DNA of 64,000 bases from Corynebacterium jeikeium. GTDB taxonomy: Bacteria; Actinomycetota; Actinomycetes; Mycobacteriales; Mycobacteriaceae. This document shows, piece after piece, positions 54,348 through 63,293 of this stretch. The position numbers and the translations under genes are program-made. How positions within the stretch are numbered: the stretch's first letter is position 1; each line of letters starts with the position of its first letter. The notes beneath the pieces were generated by a model. The model made no database searches, was not told the DNA's origin, and worked only from the letters and a program-made list of their open reading frames with translations. The stretch lies in NCBI RefSeq assembly GCF_028609885.1, contig NZ_CP063195.1, positions 2,460,841 through 2,524,840 on the forward strand, in the 5' to 3' direction.

Positions 54348-54671
54348 ATGTCCGACATTGTGAACGTCACCCAGACTACCTTTAAGTCCGAGGTCGTCGA
54401 GTCTACTCAGCCTGTTCTTGTCGACTTCTGGGCCGAATGGTGCCGCCCTTGCCTAGCAATGACGCCCATTCTCGACGAGCTGGCGGCGGAGTTCGATGGC
54501 AAGGCGAAGATCGCCAAGGTGAACGTCGATGAGGAGCGCATGCTGGGGGCAATGTTCCAGGTCATGTCTATTCCCGCTCTTATGGTTTTCAAGGACGGGG
54601 AGAAGGTAGCAGAGTTTACCGGTGCTCAGGATCGGGATACGCTACGGTCCGCAATTGAAGCGCAGCTTTAG
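54348..54671 (+). CDS. trxC: thioredoxin with atypical WCRPC site
   Basis: The 107-residue thioredoxin has the fold landmarks VLVDFWAEWCRPCLAMTPILDELA and MSIPALMVFKDGEKVAEFTGA. The active site is Cys32-Arg33-Pro34-Cys35 instead of the almost universal CGPC; the cis-proline (SIPAL) is present. Its partner reductase TrxB is directly upstream and the sigM context matches the normal trxC. A basic residue between the cysteines should alter redox potential. ATG at 54348. Confidence 0.93.
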   Translation: MSDIVNVTQTTFKSEVVESTQPVLVDFWAEWCRPCLAMTPILDELAAEFDGKAKIAKVNVDEERMLGAMFQVMSIPALMVFKDGEKVAEFTGAQDRDTLRSAIEAQL

Positions 54672-54846
54672 GATCCGTCTGATCTAACACGCCTGACCTG
54701 CAAGTAAAGCAAATCGGCGGATTTGTCCCTAGAATTGCACCTATGACTCGCCACTGTCGGCGATAGACCCCACATGTGATTTGTCTCACAGTGGTTGCAG
54801 CGGCCTTAGAGCCGCAAAAGTTTGAAGAATTGGAGTGTTGAACCCA

Positions 54847-56034
54847 GTGGATCGTTTGCTTCTCCAGGTCGGCGACCGCAGCCCACGCGTCGCTGAGGTC
54901 CGCGGCACCTTGGCTCGCCTCGGGCTACTGGAAGGGTACGAAGGTGATGCGACCGGCAGTAAGTCGCAGCGCTGGACCAGTGAGGAAGAAGTCTTCGACG
55001 AAACACTGGCGGAGGCACTCAAAGCATTTCAGCAGCAACGTGGCATTATTGCCGACGGCACCATCACACCCGGTACTTTGCGGGCGCTGCGTGAGGCCTC
55101 CTACACCCTGGGGGCGCGTGTGCTCTCACTGCAGAGCAACCAGTTCGTGGGGGACGACGTAGCGCAGCTGCAAACCCAGCTTCATGATCTAGGCTTCTAC
55201 ACCAGCCGCGTGGATGGCCACTTCGGCCCGCGTACCCATTCAGCCGTGGTGAACTACCAACTGAACTATGGGCTAAACAACGACGGCGTTGTAGGTCCAG
55301 ATACTCTGCGCGCGCTGTCTTACCTGGGGCGGAGGATTACCGGTGGCTCACCCCAATCCATTCGGGAAAAGGAACAGATTCGCTCCGCCGGCCCACAGCT
55401 TACCGGCAAGCGCGTTGTGATTGATCCGGGATTGGGTGGCTCGGACAAGGGGTACATCGTCGATGGTCCTTTCGGGCAGATCTCGGAGGAGGAAATTCTC
55501 TGGGATCTTGCCGGTAGGGTAGAGGGCCGCATGATCGCGGCAGGAATGGAAACGATTCTTTCCCGCCCACGTTCGGCAAATCCCACGAATCAGGATCGCG
55601 CCAATATCGCTAATGCCTTCGGTGCTGACGTAATGATTAGCCTCCGCGCTGACATATACCCCAACGATAAGGCCAACGGCGCTGCCACCTTCTACTTCGG
55701 ATCGCTTACCGGTTACTCGTCAATGGTGGGCGAGAAGCTCTCCGGCTTTATTCAGCGCGAGATCGTTGCCCGCACACCATTGCAGAACTGCTTTAATCAC
55801 GGACAGACTTGGGACATCCTGCGTCTGACCAGCATGCCGACTGTGCAGGTCGTACCCGGTTATCTGACAAGCCCGAAGGATATTGAGATCCTCACCGACC
55901 CTGCGATGCGCGATACCATCGCTGAGGCTATTGTCGTGGCCGTGAAGCGCCTCTACTTGCTGGACAAGGACGTCCATGCCACCGGCACCTTCAGCTTCTT
56001 GGAGTTGCTACAGGAAGAGCTTCCGAACAAATAG
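54847..56034 (+). CDS. cwlM: CwlM-type amidase-fold regulator, catalytically inactive
   Basis: The 395-residue protein has two peptidoglycan-binding repeats (VGDRSPRVAEVRGTLARLGLL and VAQLQTQLHDLGFYTSRVDGHFGPRTHSAVVNYQL) and an Amidase_3 fold from about residue 185. The zinc-binding DPGHGG is DPGLGG (Leu196) and the SxH motif reads ISLRAD (Arg267), so two ligands are lost. In mycobacteria CwlM is a non-lytic activator of MurA, and this fits. I chose GTG at 54847 (MDRLLLQVGDRSPRV); GTG 54835 or TTG 54838 are possible. It converges with and overlaps the gene ending at 56008. Confidence 0.9.
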   Translation: MDRLLLQVGDRSPRVAEVRGTLARLGLLEGYEGDATGSKSQRWTSEEEVFDETLAEALKAFQQQRGIIADGTITPGTLRALREASYTLGARVLSLQSNQFVGDDVAQLQTQLHDLGFYTSRVDGHFGPRTHSAVVNYQLNYGLNNDGVVGPDTLRALSYLGRRITGGSPQSIREKEQIRSAGPQLTGKRVVIDPGLGGSDKGYIVDGPFGQISEEEILWDLAGRVEGRMIAAGMETILSRPRSANPTNQDRANIANAFGADVMISLRADIYPNDKANGAATFYFGSLTGYSSMVGEKLSGFIQREIVARTPLQNCFNHGQTWDILRLTSMPTVQVVPGYLTSPKDIEILTDPAMRDTIAEAIVVAVKRLYLLDKDVHATGTFSFLELLQEELPNK

Positions 56035-56943
56035 TTCCGCCGCCGGGCTGAATTTTGATGACGCCTGGTTGGACACTTCGCGCTTTCCCAGCATCCCAGG
56101 CGTATCGAGCGAGTTTGAAACTTTAGATGTTTGGTTCCCACCAATCACAGTAGGCAGCCTCTCTGTCCCGTTGACCCGTGCGTGATCTTCCTCGGCAAAG
56201 TCTCCAAACAGGCTATGGGTTCCGTTGATTTCAAAGCGATAGCGCGGGAAGTGCCGATGGTGCTTCACAACCTTGAAGCCCTCAGCCTCCAAAATATCCT
56301 CGGAAAGCATGGGCGCGCCGTCTAGGATGTCCTCATTCGCTGCGTGGCTTTCAGTGGCTGTCTTCCATCCTCGGTAGGATTCGGGCACGTACTTTAGAGA
56401 CTCGAGGGCGCTTAGAGCCTGCCCTTCTTTTCCGATCTCATCCTCTGCCTTCAGCTGCGAGGACTCATTTAGCTGTCTCGCTAGCTCCTCGTCGAAGTCC
56501 TCGACTCGCGCGAAGGCCTCCACTGCCTTCACGCCACGCCGATGAGCCTCAGTAAGAACCGTGTCGATAAGCTGATGCTCCAGGTAAAGCCCCATATACG
56601 GTACCGCGACATGAACAGTACTCAGCAAGATTGCATCCGGTGAGATCGGACCTGTTGGAAGGTTGGCAATGCCCTGCATATACCGCGCAGGAGCAAAGAA
56701 CACCGTCGCCGCTGGTACTGGGTGGGTTCCTACTGCGCCTGTGCCTACAAAAGCCGTGTAACCGCAGATTCCCCATTCTAGGAGGACATTCTGTAGCCAC
56801 ACTTGCTTATCGAAAGCTGGATCATCCGATGCCTTACTTTGTGCACCGTACTCTGGTGGGAGGGCCCAGAAGGTAGATGCTGCTGCACTGGGCTCTAAAT
56901 CTTCGGAGCTCTGAGGTGTAATTGCTCTAATGCTTACTTCCAT
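56008..56943 (-). CDS. GNAT-type acetyltransferase-like protein
   Basis: The 311-residue protein has an N-terminal region with ATVFFAPARYMQGIANLPTGPISPDAILLSTVHVAVPYMGLYLEHQLIDTVLTEAHRRGVKAVEAFAR, which resembles the central strands and acetyl-CoA-binding helix of GNAT enzymes. It ends with EAEGFKVVKHHRHFPRYRFEI. The position between cwlM and parB is that of M. tuberculosis Rv3916c. A charged insert (LNESSQLKAEDEIGKEGQ) separates the halves. Its 3' end overlaps cwlM by 27 bp. Substrate unknown. Confidence 0.7.
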   Translation of the reverse strand: MEVSIRAITPQSSEDLEPSAAASTFWALPPEYGAQSKASDDPAFDKQVWLQNVLLEWGICGYTAFVGTGAVGTHPVPAATVFFAPARYMQGIANLPTGPISPDAILLSTVHVAVPYMGLYLEHQLIDTVLTEAHRRGVKAVEAFARVEDFDEELARQLNESSQLKAEDEIGKEGQALSALESLKYVPESYRGWKTATESHAANEDILDGAPMLSEDILEAEGFKVVKHHRHFPRYRFEINGTHSLFGDFAEEDHARVNGTERLPTVIGGNQTSKVSNSLDTPGMLGKREVSNQASSKFSPAAELFVRKLFL

Positions 56944-57095
56944 CAGCGCTCCTTTCCTGTGTGTTCAAAGCCCCAAGTGATTCGGATGTTGCTAAACCTC
57001 GGGTGCGGGCTCGTTGAGTGCGACCGTTTTCTACCGAAATCCTATAGCGGACCTTTCGTTGCTGGGGCGGAATCGCTAGTTTTTTGCCACACAAA

Positions 57096-57125
57096 ACCCC
57101 GATGTTTCACGTGAAACATCGGGGT
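57096..57125. other. parS: parS site 1 in a 30-bp palindrome
   Basis: The ParB-binding site TGTTTCACGTGAAACA lies at 57103-57118 in a perfect 30-bp palindrome. It is downstream of the nitroreductase gene, and minus-strand reading goes into TTTTGTG, so it can also act as a terminator. Confidence 0.95.
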
Positions 57126-57145
57126 CGTTCTGGGTCGGTTTTCGA

Positions 57146-57727
57146 CTAGTAGTGGTTATCAACCCGACGATTCTCTGCTCGACCTGGGTGAACCGGCGCC
57201 TCATCGGCATATCCTGCAGCTACGACGAGCGCAATAGATCGATCACCCCGGCCCTCAAGGCCAATAGCCTTTTTGACGCCTTCTTCGTTCCAACCGGTGG
57301 TAGGGGAGGTGGCCAGGCCCTGTTCCTGTGCCGCGAGAAGCAAGAATCCGGCTACCAGCATCGCGTCACGAATACCGATCTCTCGAAGCTTAGCGGCGGA
57401 AGCAGAGCCATTAAACCCGCGTACCTTCTCCGTGAGTTCTGCACCCAGCACCTCTTCGGCATCCTCGGGGACAACTTCAGAGCGACCGACAACGACGAAC
57501 ACAACGGGTGCATCAAGGAACTGCTGTTGCCCGGAAGCATCGAAAATTGCTTGCTTGACGGCCTCGTCCTGAATAACCACCAGGTCACGCATCTGTGCGT
57601 TAAACGCACTGGGAGCCTCTAACGCGTTGTCTACGACACGGTTCAAGACCTCAACTGGAATTGCCTGGTTCTTGTACTTACGAGTCGCACGGCGATTGGA
57701 GATTGCCTCGGTCACAGTAAGAGTCAT
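57146..57727 (-). CDS. nitroreductase family protein
   Basis: The 193-residue flavoprotein has AISNRRATRKYKNQAIPVEVLNRVVDNALEAPSAFNAQ as the FMN-binding start and EQGLATSPTTGWNEEGVKKAIGLEGRGDRSIALVVAAGYADE as the end. This is a short, NfsB/RutE-like member. It probably reduces quinones or nitro compounds with NAD(P)H. It lies on the minus strand downstream of parB with 51 bp between, so it might be read from the parAB unit. Confidence 0.88.
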   Translation of the reverse strand: MTLTVTEAISNRRATRKYKNQAIPVEVLNRVVDNALEAPSAFNAQMRDLVVIQDEAVKQAIFDASGQQQFLDAPVVFVVVGRSEVVPEDAEEVLGAELTEKVRGFNGSASAAKLREIGIRDAMLVAGFLLLAAQEQGLATSPTTGWNEEGVKKAIGLEGRGDRSIALVVAAGYADEAPVHPGRAENRRVDNHY

Positions 57728-57778
57728 AATGTCAGCTCCTTGTTAGGACTAGGGTTGTTTTACTTTTCACTTAGCGTT

Positions 57779-59305
57779 TTAGTGCTTCTTGAACTTCAAC
57801 AGTTCAATAATTCTGTCGAAGTCCTCGGGGCCACCGAATTCAACAACGATCTTGCCCTTCTTCTTCCCCATTTGCACACGAACCTTCGTATCCAACGCAT
57901 CAGATGCATTGTCGACCCAGGAAGAAACCTCCTCAGGCAGCTGCTGTGCTTGCCGTCCGCTGGACTTGTTTACGGCAGTTGCCCCGTCACCACGATTGAG
58001 CAAGGTGACGGCTTCTTCGGTGGCCCGAACACTGAGCCCTTCGCTAACGACGCGTGTAGCGAGCCTTTCCTGCTCCTCCGGTCCACTTTTCAACCCAAGA
58101 AGAGCGCGGGCGTGACCTGCACTAAGTACTCCAGCGCCGACGCGTCGTTGAACTGATACGGGAAGCTGGAGAAGACGAATCATATTGGTGATCAGCGGGC
58201 GTGAGCGACCGATTTTCTTAGCCAACTGTTCCTGCGTTACGCCGAACTCCTCCATCAGCTGTTGGTATGCTGCAGCTTCTTCTAGCGGGTTCAGCTGCAC
58301 ACGATGAATGTTCTCCAGGAGAGCATCCCGCAGCATTTCATCGTCTGCCGTTTCCCGGACGATGGCTGGAATTACATCGAATCCGGCGCGCTTAGCAGCC
58401 CGCAAACGCCGCTCGCCCATAATGAGCTCATAAGTCGAGTCCTCGTTCGGCGCCCTACGAACGACGATCGGCTGCATGAGTCCAAATTCCTTTATGGAAT
58501 GGACAAGTTCTTTAAGAGCCTCTTCGTCAAAAACCTCACGTGGCTGCTTCGCATTTGTCCGAATGGTGCTCAGCGGAAGCTCTTGGTAAGTCGCTCCGAA
58601 ATCTTCGTCGGATGTTTCACGTGAAACATTCGTCGGCTCCAAAGAGCTAACACTGCCTCGTTCTACGTTGGCATCATCAGCCCTGCGCTTTTCGGAAAGC
58701 TTGGCTGAAGCGTCACTGTGACGTTTGAGGCCGGTACCTGAGGTACCCTCACTTCCCGCTTTTGAAGAGCTTGAAATGCTCTCTTCGGTATAGCCGCGGT
58801 CAGTGTCGACTCTCGAAGATGTGTCCTGCGCTCCAGCCGAAACTCTACCGTCAGCCACTTCCGTTTGATGGGAATGGACTTGGCTAGTGCCTTTGGTGCC
58901 CGCCCCATTGCTTGAGCCACCGCCCAAGACAATATCCGCGGCTCCGTCCCCCAGGGACGGACGGGCGGGTCCGGTAGGGATGAGAGATGCAAGACCACGA
59001 CCCAAACCAGCCCGACGGGCGTTACCGACAGCGTTAGGGGAGGGCATCTGTGGTTTGCGGGAAGTGCCAGAGGACCTAGTTTCCCCTAAAGCTCGCCCAG
59101 ATTCCGAGGGAAGGCCACTTGCGTTGTTCTGGGACTTCCTCCCACTCGAAGGCTTACTATTTGGCAACGAACTCTCCAGATTCTGATGTGATGAAGGCTT
59201 CGCAGAAGATGTTGGAACATCAATTGGCGCGCCAGCATCTCGCTTGTTTTCAGTGTTATTGTACTTCTTCGACAATTTGGAAGTCTTTTTATTGCGTTTC
59301 CCCAC
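57779..59305 (-). CDS. parB: chromosome-partitioning protein ParB with long N-terminal extension
   Basis: The 508-residue protein is a CTP-dependent DNA clamp that loads at parS and spreads. The common ParB start [14 protein letters not shown] appears only at residue about 97, after a basic head ([17 protein letters not shown]) and a Ser/Asn/Pro-rich stretch. A second disordered region follows to about residue 225. The ParB core has [35 protein letters not shown] and the helix-turn-helix [28 protein letters not shown] start at 59305 with AGGTGA upstream. A parS site lies inside the coding sequence. parA ends 11 bp upstream. Confidence 0.95.
   Translation of the reverse strand: MGKRNKKTSKLSKKYNNTENKRDAGAPIDVPTSSAKPSSHQNLESSLPNSKPSSGRKSQNNASGLPSESGRALGETRSSGTSRKPQMPSPNAVGNARRAGLGRGLASLIPTGPARPSLGDGAADIVLGGGSSNGAGTKGTSQVHSHQTEVADGRVSAGAQDTSSRVDTDRGYTEESISSSSKAGSEGTSGTGLKRHSDASAKLSEKRRADDANVERGSVSSLEPTNVSRETSDEDFGATYQELPLSTIRTNAKQPREVFDEEALKELVHSIKEFGLMQPIVVRRAPNEDSTYELIMGERRLRAAKRAGFDVIPAIVRETADDEMLRDALLENIHRVQLNPLEEAAAYQQLMEEFGVTQEQLAKKIGRSRPLITNMIRLLQLPVSVQRRVGAGVLSAGHARALLGLKSGPEEQERLATRVVSEGLSVRATEEAVTLLNRGDGATAVNKSSGRQAQQLPEEVSSWVDNASDALDTKVRVQMGKKKGKIVVEFGGPEDFDRIIELLKFKKH
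58613..58628. other. parS: parS site 2 within parB
   Basis: A perfect TGTTTCACGTGAAACA lies inside the parB coding sequence, where the minus strand reads N-V-S-R-E-T. The surrounding residues are in the disordered region, so the DNA site is free from protein constraint. Confidence 0.95.
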
Positions 59306-59316
59306 TATTAGTCACC

Positions 59317-60246
59317 TTAACTGTGGAGTTCTGGGGCAATTCCGATCGGCGCAGTTTCTTCGCTTGGCAGGTAATCTCCGCGCTTCGCGAATTCCTTTGC
59401 CGCATCGTAGTAAGCCATAGCGCCTGGCGCTCCGCCGTCATACTGAAGCACGGTCATGTTGTAACTGGGTGCTTCCGAAACTTTAACATTGCGTGGAATG
59501 TGATTATCCAATACGACGGAGCCGAAATGTGTACGTACGTCGTCGCTAACGTTCTGCGAAAGCCTAGTGCGACCATCATACATCGTCAGCAAAACACCCG
59601 AAATATGCAGGTTTTGGTTCAGGTTCTCGCGAATCATAGCGATGTTATTGATCAACTGGCTAACGCCTTCTAGGGCGTAGTACTCGCACTGAATAGGAAT
59701 AAGTACCTCATCAACAGCCGCCATCGCGTTGATCGTAAGAAGGCCTAGAGACGGAGGGCAATCGATGAATATGTAGTCAAAGCCGTGCTCTTCAATCCAA
59801 TCGTCGCTAATGGCGGAAGCAAGGCGATATTCACGGCGGACTTCACTTACCAAGTTGATCTCCGCCCCAGCAAGATCAATCGTCGCAGGCACGCAAAAGA
59901 TATTGTCGTTATCTTCGTTACCCTGCATCACCTCATCAATGGACATTTCATTCAGAAGCACCTCGTAGGACGAAGGCGTACCCGCATGATGAACCGCATT
60001 AAGAGCTGTGGAAGCATTGCCCTGTGGATCCAAGTCAATGACGAGAACCTTCATACCTAAGAGCGCCAACGACCAAGCGAGGTTAACAGTGGAAGTGGTC
60101 TTACCTACCCCGCCCTTTTGGTTGGCGATCGTGATTTTTCTGCACTTCTCCGGCCGTGGAAGCTTATTTCGGTTCGGGTTCTTCAAGCGTGCAGCCTGTT
60201 GAGCGGCCCGCCCAATGGGTGTTTCATCCATGTCGAATGCCGACAT
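59317..60246 (-). CDS. parA: chromosome-partitioning ATPase ParA
   Basis: The 309-residue Walker-type ATPase has deviant Walker A KGGVGKTTSTVNL near residue 45, KVLVIDLDPQGNAS, FIFIDCPPSLGLL-like Walker B (DYIFIDCPPSLGL) and the GVLLTMYDGRTRLSQNV region. The 35-residue N-terminal extension (MSAFDMDETPIGRAAQQAARLKNPNRNKLPRPEKCR) is basic. It works with ParB and parS to move origins apart; in corynebacteria the system also interacts with the polar scaffold. The parS at 60275 lies just upstream. Confidence 0.96.
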   Translation of the reverse strand: MSAFDMDETPIGRAAQQAARLKNPNRNKLPRPEKCRKITIANQKGGVGKTTSTVNLAWSLALLGMKVLVIDLDPQGNASTALNAVHHAGTPSSYEVLLNEMSIDEVMQGNEDNDNIFCVPATIDLAGAEINLVSEVRREYRLASAISDDWIEEHGFDYIFIDCPPSLGLLTINAMAAVDEVLIPIQCEYYALEGVSQLINNIAMIRENLNQNLHISGVLLTMYDGRTRLSQNVSDDVRTHFGSVVLDNHIPRNVKVSEAPSYNMTVLQYDGGAPGAMAYYDAAKEFAKRGDYLPSEETAPIGIAPELHS

Positions 60247-60274
60247 CTACGTCCAATCTGAAGTCGAAAGCCGA

Positions 60275-60290
60275 TGTTTCACGTGAAACA
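60275..60290. other. parS: parS site 3 upstream of parA
   Basis: A perfect TGTTTCACGTGAAACA lies within a 22-bp palindrome, between rsmG and parA. It is close enough to the parA start for ParB to influence its transcription. Confidence 0.95.
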
Positions 60291-60342
60291 TCGAGGTGTA
60301 AGTCAAGAATAGTTCAGCCTCACAGAGGCCTCAATCGAAGCT

Positions 60343-61011
60343 CTATCTAATACGCGGAATAGTGATTACGTGGGTGGGTTCAGCAACCTTAGACTCTCCG
60401 ACCAGCTCAATCGTTCCGTCGCCGCCTCCAGCCTTTGCAATCTCCTTCGCGTCACGCTCAAGCTCCTCTGCGACAGACCCGCCTTTAAGGGCCTTCATGG
60501 CGCCTCCAACCTTCACGAGGGGAAGAGACCAACGGGTGAGCTTACCCAGCGGAGCAACTGCTCGTGAAGTGGCAACATCTGCGCCTCCAAGAGCCTTTAC
60601 TACAGTCGGGTCCTCAGCGCGCCCACGCACTACCTCGCAACCGAGGTTCAGCTGATCATTCATCTCAGCGAGGAAGTTGTATCGTCGCAACAAGGGCTCC
60701 AACAGTTGAACCTTCAGATCTGGGCGGGCAATAGCTAGAGGAATCCCCGGAAGACCAGCACCGGATCCAATATCCACCACGCGACACCCCTCGTCGATGA
60801 CTTCACCCAGCACTGCGGAGTTTAGGATGTGGCGTTCCCAGATCCGTGGGACCTCGCGCGGACCTAAAAGGCCTCTCTCGATACCGGCGGTAGCCAAAAA
60901 CTCTGCATAATCACATGCCAAGCGGAGTCGGTCCCCGAAGACTTCCCGCGCAGCCGCTGGAGGTTCACCAATGTCCGGGCTCTGAATACTGGCGTCGTCT
61001 TGTTTTGCCAT
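60343..61011 (-). CDS. rsmG: 16S rRNA (guanine527-N7) methyltransferase RsmG
   Basis: The 222-residue class I methyltransferase has [20 protein letters not shown] near residue 75 as the SAM site, with [21 protein letters not shown] as motif [33 protein letters not shown] follows. It methylates G527 of 16S rRNA; loss gives low-level streptomycin resistance in other bacteria. GGAG lies 7 nt before the ATG. It is the gene next to parA in the usual order, and the C-terminal tail ([15 protein letters not shown]) is typical. Confidence 0.96.
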   Translation of the reverse strand: MAKQDDASIQSPDIGEPPAAAREVFGDRLRLACDYAEFLATAGIERGLLGPREVPRIWERHILNSAVLGEVIDEGCRVVDIGSGAGLPGIPLAIARPDLKVQLLEPLLRRYNFLAEMNDQLNLGCEVVRGRAEDPTVVKALGGADVATSRAVAPLGKLTRWSLPLVKVGGAMKALKGGSVAEELERDAKEIAKAGGGDGTIELVGESKVAEPTHVITIPRIR

Positions 61012-61046
61012 CTAGACACTCCTTCAACAATGGGAGGTTTGGGCAA

Positions 61047-61062
61047 TGTTTCACGTGAAACA
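61047..61062. other. parS: parS site 4 upstream of rsmG
   Basis: A perfect TGTTTCACGTGAAACA lies 36 bp before the rsmG start codon. Together the four sites span 57.1-61.1 kb of the window, all left of the origin region. Confidence 0.95.
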
Positions 61063-61270
61063 TTCGGCTTCTATTACTCCGACCATTCTATAGCCCCCGT
61101 GCTACAGATAGGCACCCGAGCCTCGCAACCGTCGGCATCATGGGAAGTCTATTCAGATGACATTAGAGAGCAGCAACACAGACCGAACTTAGCCAGTTGA
61201 AGCCGAACCAGCGATGCAAAAAACTGCAACTAAAACACGGCCTAAACAACGCAGCCGACCGGTCTAGGTC

Positions 61271-61301
61271 AAACAAAAAACCGCCACCTTAACGGTGACG
61301 G
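61271..61301 (-). terminator. terminator of the yidC unit
   Basis: CCGCCACC (61281-61288) pairs with GGTGACGG (61294-61301) with one wobble around a 5-nt loop. On the minus strand it is followed by TTTTTTGTTT. Confidence 0.85.
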
Positions 61302-61335
61302 TTAAAAGCAAACAAGCTTCTGCAGGCAAACTCGG

Positions 61336-62310
61336 CTACTTCCGCTTCTTACCCTTCTTCTTAGGGTTGTCAGGACGGGCGCCGACCTTAGGTGCGGAGG
61401 TGCGCTTAGCGGCGGCGACGGCCTCCTTCTGAGCTTCTTCCTCTGCATCCATCTTCTTATAGAGGAAGAACTGCTGCAGGTAAGACCAAGTCATGTTGGT
61501 GACCATGTACAGAGCGAGGCCAACTTGCCAAGCGAAGCCACCCATTAGGTAGAGCACAGGCATGACCCAGAGCATCATCTTCTGCATCATGTCCATCTGC
61601 ATCTGAGTTTGCTGCGCCTTCGGATCATTTGCCTTAATCGGGTTCTCTGCCCGACGTTTTGCAGCGCGATCCATGGACATCCGTGCAGAGAAGTGCATCA
61701 GCACCGAAGCGACCAGCATCATCGGAACAACAACAAGAATGATGTTGGTCCGAGTGAAGTCCACGTGACCATCCGCAGAGAACGCGCGATAGTTGTTCGG
61801 ATCCATAGAAATGAAGCCGGATAGGGGAGTGCCGAAGATACGGGCATCTAGGAACGACTGGACCTCATGTACGCCGAAAAAGTAGTTCGGCGTGTTACGG
61901 GTTTCCTCGACAGTCATCCCGAGCTGACCCACACCCGTGCCCGTTCGGTTAAAGGAACGAAGCACATGGAACAGACCCAGGAAGATAGGCATCTGTACCA
62001 ACATTGGCAAGCAAGAAGCCAGGGGGTTTACACCCATCTCCTTTTGCAGCTTACGCATCTCGACCGCGAGTGTTTGGCGGTCGTTCTTGTACTTGCGCTG
62101 CAGCTCCTGCATTTTTGGCTGCATTTCTTGCATCTTGCGGCTGGAACGTAGCTGATTGGCCATCGGTTTCACCAAGAGAATACGAATGGTGAATACGAGG
62201 AACATGATCGCCAGCGCCCAAGTAATGCCCGAATCGGGGCTCAGGACGTAGCTGAACAGCTTATGCCAGAACCACAAAACGCCGGACACTGGATAATAAA
62301 TAAAATCCAT
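61336..62310 (-). CDS. yidC: membrane protein insertase YidC
   Basis: The 324-residue insertase (short Gram-positive form) has FIYYPVSGVLWFWHKLFSYVL as first helix. The cytosolic helical hairpin (SSRKMQEMQPKMQELQRKYKNDRQTLAVEMRKLQKEMGVNPLASCLP) and the VQMPIFLGLFHVLRSF segment follow. The C-terminus is strongly basic (PDNPKKKGKKRK), useful for ribosome contact. The ATG at 62310 gives the family start; the frame is open 165 bp further but without a ribosome site. AGGAG lies 15 nt upstream. It inserts and folds membrane proteins with or without SecYEG. Confidence 0.95.
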   Translation of the reverse strand: MDFIYYPVSGVLWFWHKLFSYVLSPDSGITWALAIMFLVFTIRILLVKPMANQLRSSRKMQEMQPKMQELQRKYKNDRQTLAVEMRKLQKEMGVNPLASCLPMLVQMPIFLGLFHVLRSFNRTGTGVGQLGMTVEETRNTPNYFFGVHEVQSFLDARIFGTPLSGFISMDPNNYRAFSADGHVDFTRTNIILVVVPMMLVASVLMHFSARMSMDRAAKRRAENPIKANDPKAQQTQMQMDMMQKMMLWVMPVLYLMGGFAWQVGLALYMVTNMTWSYLQQFFLYKKMDAEEEAQKEAVAAAKRTSAPKVGARPDNPKKKGKKRK

Positions 62311-62395
62311 GGCGACTCGAGGTTTCTCCTGAAGTAGATCTTTTAAGGCCCGTAGGGCCGACGCCACCGATAGCCCGCGACCAAAAAGAACTGAG

Positions 62396-62638
62396 CTAAC
62401 GGCGCCGCCCGCCCCACGAACACAGGGGACGACGAGGTGGGACAGGATCCCAACCTCCCGGATGCCATGGCCCACAGCGGGCCAAACGACCCAACGCGAG
62501 AACCGACCCCTTAATCAGGCCATGACGGCCGATTGCAATTAAGGCGTAATTGCTGCACGTAGGTTCAAAACGGCATGTTGGCCCCATTTTAAGGGGTGAT
62601 AGATAACTTTGGTAACCAAGGATCAATCGGCGAGCCAT
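62396..62638 (-). CDS. yidD: membrane protein insertion factor YidD
   Basis: The 80-residue protein contains [63 protein letters not shown], the YidD signature with its conserved cysteines and amphipathic start. It assists YidC. The gene lies between rnpA and yidC as usual. The frame is open to 62731, overlapping rnpA; I chose ATG 62638 by family length, although no good ribosome site is seen. Confidence 0.9.
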   Translation of the reverse strand: MARRLILGYQSYLSPLKMGPTCRFEPTCSNYALIAIGRHGLIKGSVLALGRLARCGPWHPGGWDPVPPRRPLCSWGGRRR

Positions 62639-62675
62639 TCGCGCCCCGAAGCCCGGCCTGGCATCGCGAGTGTTT

Positions 62676-63065
62676 TTAGCGGGGGAGGGCTCGTCGGATG
62701 CAGCTACGCACATCGCCGACCAACTCCTCAAAGCTCGCGGTAGCGCTCTTCGGCAACGCCCGGATGACTACCGTTGTGCCCACGGGGAAGTCCAGGCTGT
62801 CTTCCTCCATCACCGCACGAAAAGCGTGCCGAAGCTTCCGCGAAGTATTGTGCCTGGTCACGGCGTTGCCGACCGCCTTTGAAACCACGAGCCCCATGCG
62901 TGGCCCGGCGGTCGCCCCCTCTTGCAACGGCAATGGTAACTCCTCGGCTCGAGAGCCCCCTGCCAAAACGTGAACCACCACAGTGCGACTACCCTTCTTC
63001 CGACCATTCCGTATCGTCTGCCCAAACAAGGCAGTTGACCGGAGCCGGTATTGGGGAGCTAGCAC
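62676..63065 (-). CDS. rnpA: ribonuclease P protein component
   Basis: The 129-residue basic protein has [32 protein letters not shown]. The RNR-type motif region [20 protein letters not shown] binds the RNA subunit; in this strain it reads [11 protein letters not shown] with the usual RNR partly replaced by RHN. GTG at 63065 is preceded by AAGGAG 8 nt away, which fixes the start. It helps process tRNA 5' ends. Confidence 0.94.
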   Translation of the reverse strand: MLAPQYRLRSTALFGQTIRNGRKKGSRTVVVHVLAGGSRAEELPLPLQEGATAGPRMGLVVSKAVGNAVTRHNTSRKLRHAFRAVMEEDSLDFPVGTTVVIRALPKSATASFEELVGDVRSCIRRALPR

Positions 63066-63149
63066 TGTGGTGGCTCCTTCTTGTTTATTGACGCCCCTAC
63101 GACAATCCACCCCAACGGTATTGGGGTGGAGCGAACGTCTGTGCCTAAT

Positions 63150-63293
63150 TTAGGCGGTCAGGGACTTGCGGCCCTTGTTGCGGCGTGCGGAAACGATGGC
63201 ACGGCCGGCGCGGGTACGCATGCGGGTACGGAAACCGTGCACGCGTGCACGACGACGGTTGTTGGGCTGGAAAGTACGCTTGCCCTTGGCCAC
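63150..63293 (-). CDS. rpmH: 50S ribosomal protein L34
   Basis: The 47-residue basic protein reads [20 protein letters not shown] and so on to GRKSLTA, the full L34 length. It starts with GTG at 63293; AAGGAG lies 9 nt upstream. It is the first gene of the rpmH-rnpA-yidD-yidC unit that points away from the origin, the usual actinobacterial arrangement. Confidence 0.97.
   Translation of the reverse strand: MAKGKRTFQPNNRRRARVHGFRTRMRTRAGRAIVSARRNKGRKSLTA

Larger units (their letters stand above)
61012..61335. other. rsmG-yidC spacer without a jag gene
   Basis: The 324-bp gap contains parS site 4 and the yidC terminator only. An R3H/KH (jag) gene expected here in many actinobacteria is not present in any frame. 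Confidence 0.75.

Noticed and set aside
61801..62475. An N-terminally extended YidC starting at 62475
   Set aside because: The 55 extra residues do not belong to the family and lack a ribosome site; MDFIYYP at 62310 is the family start.
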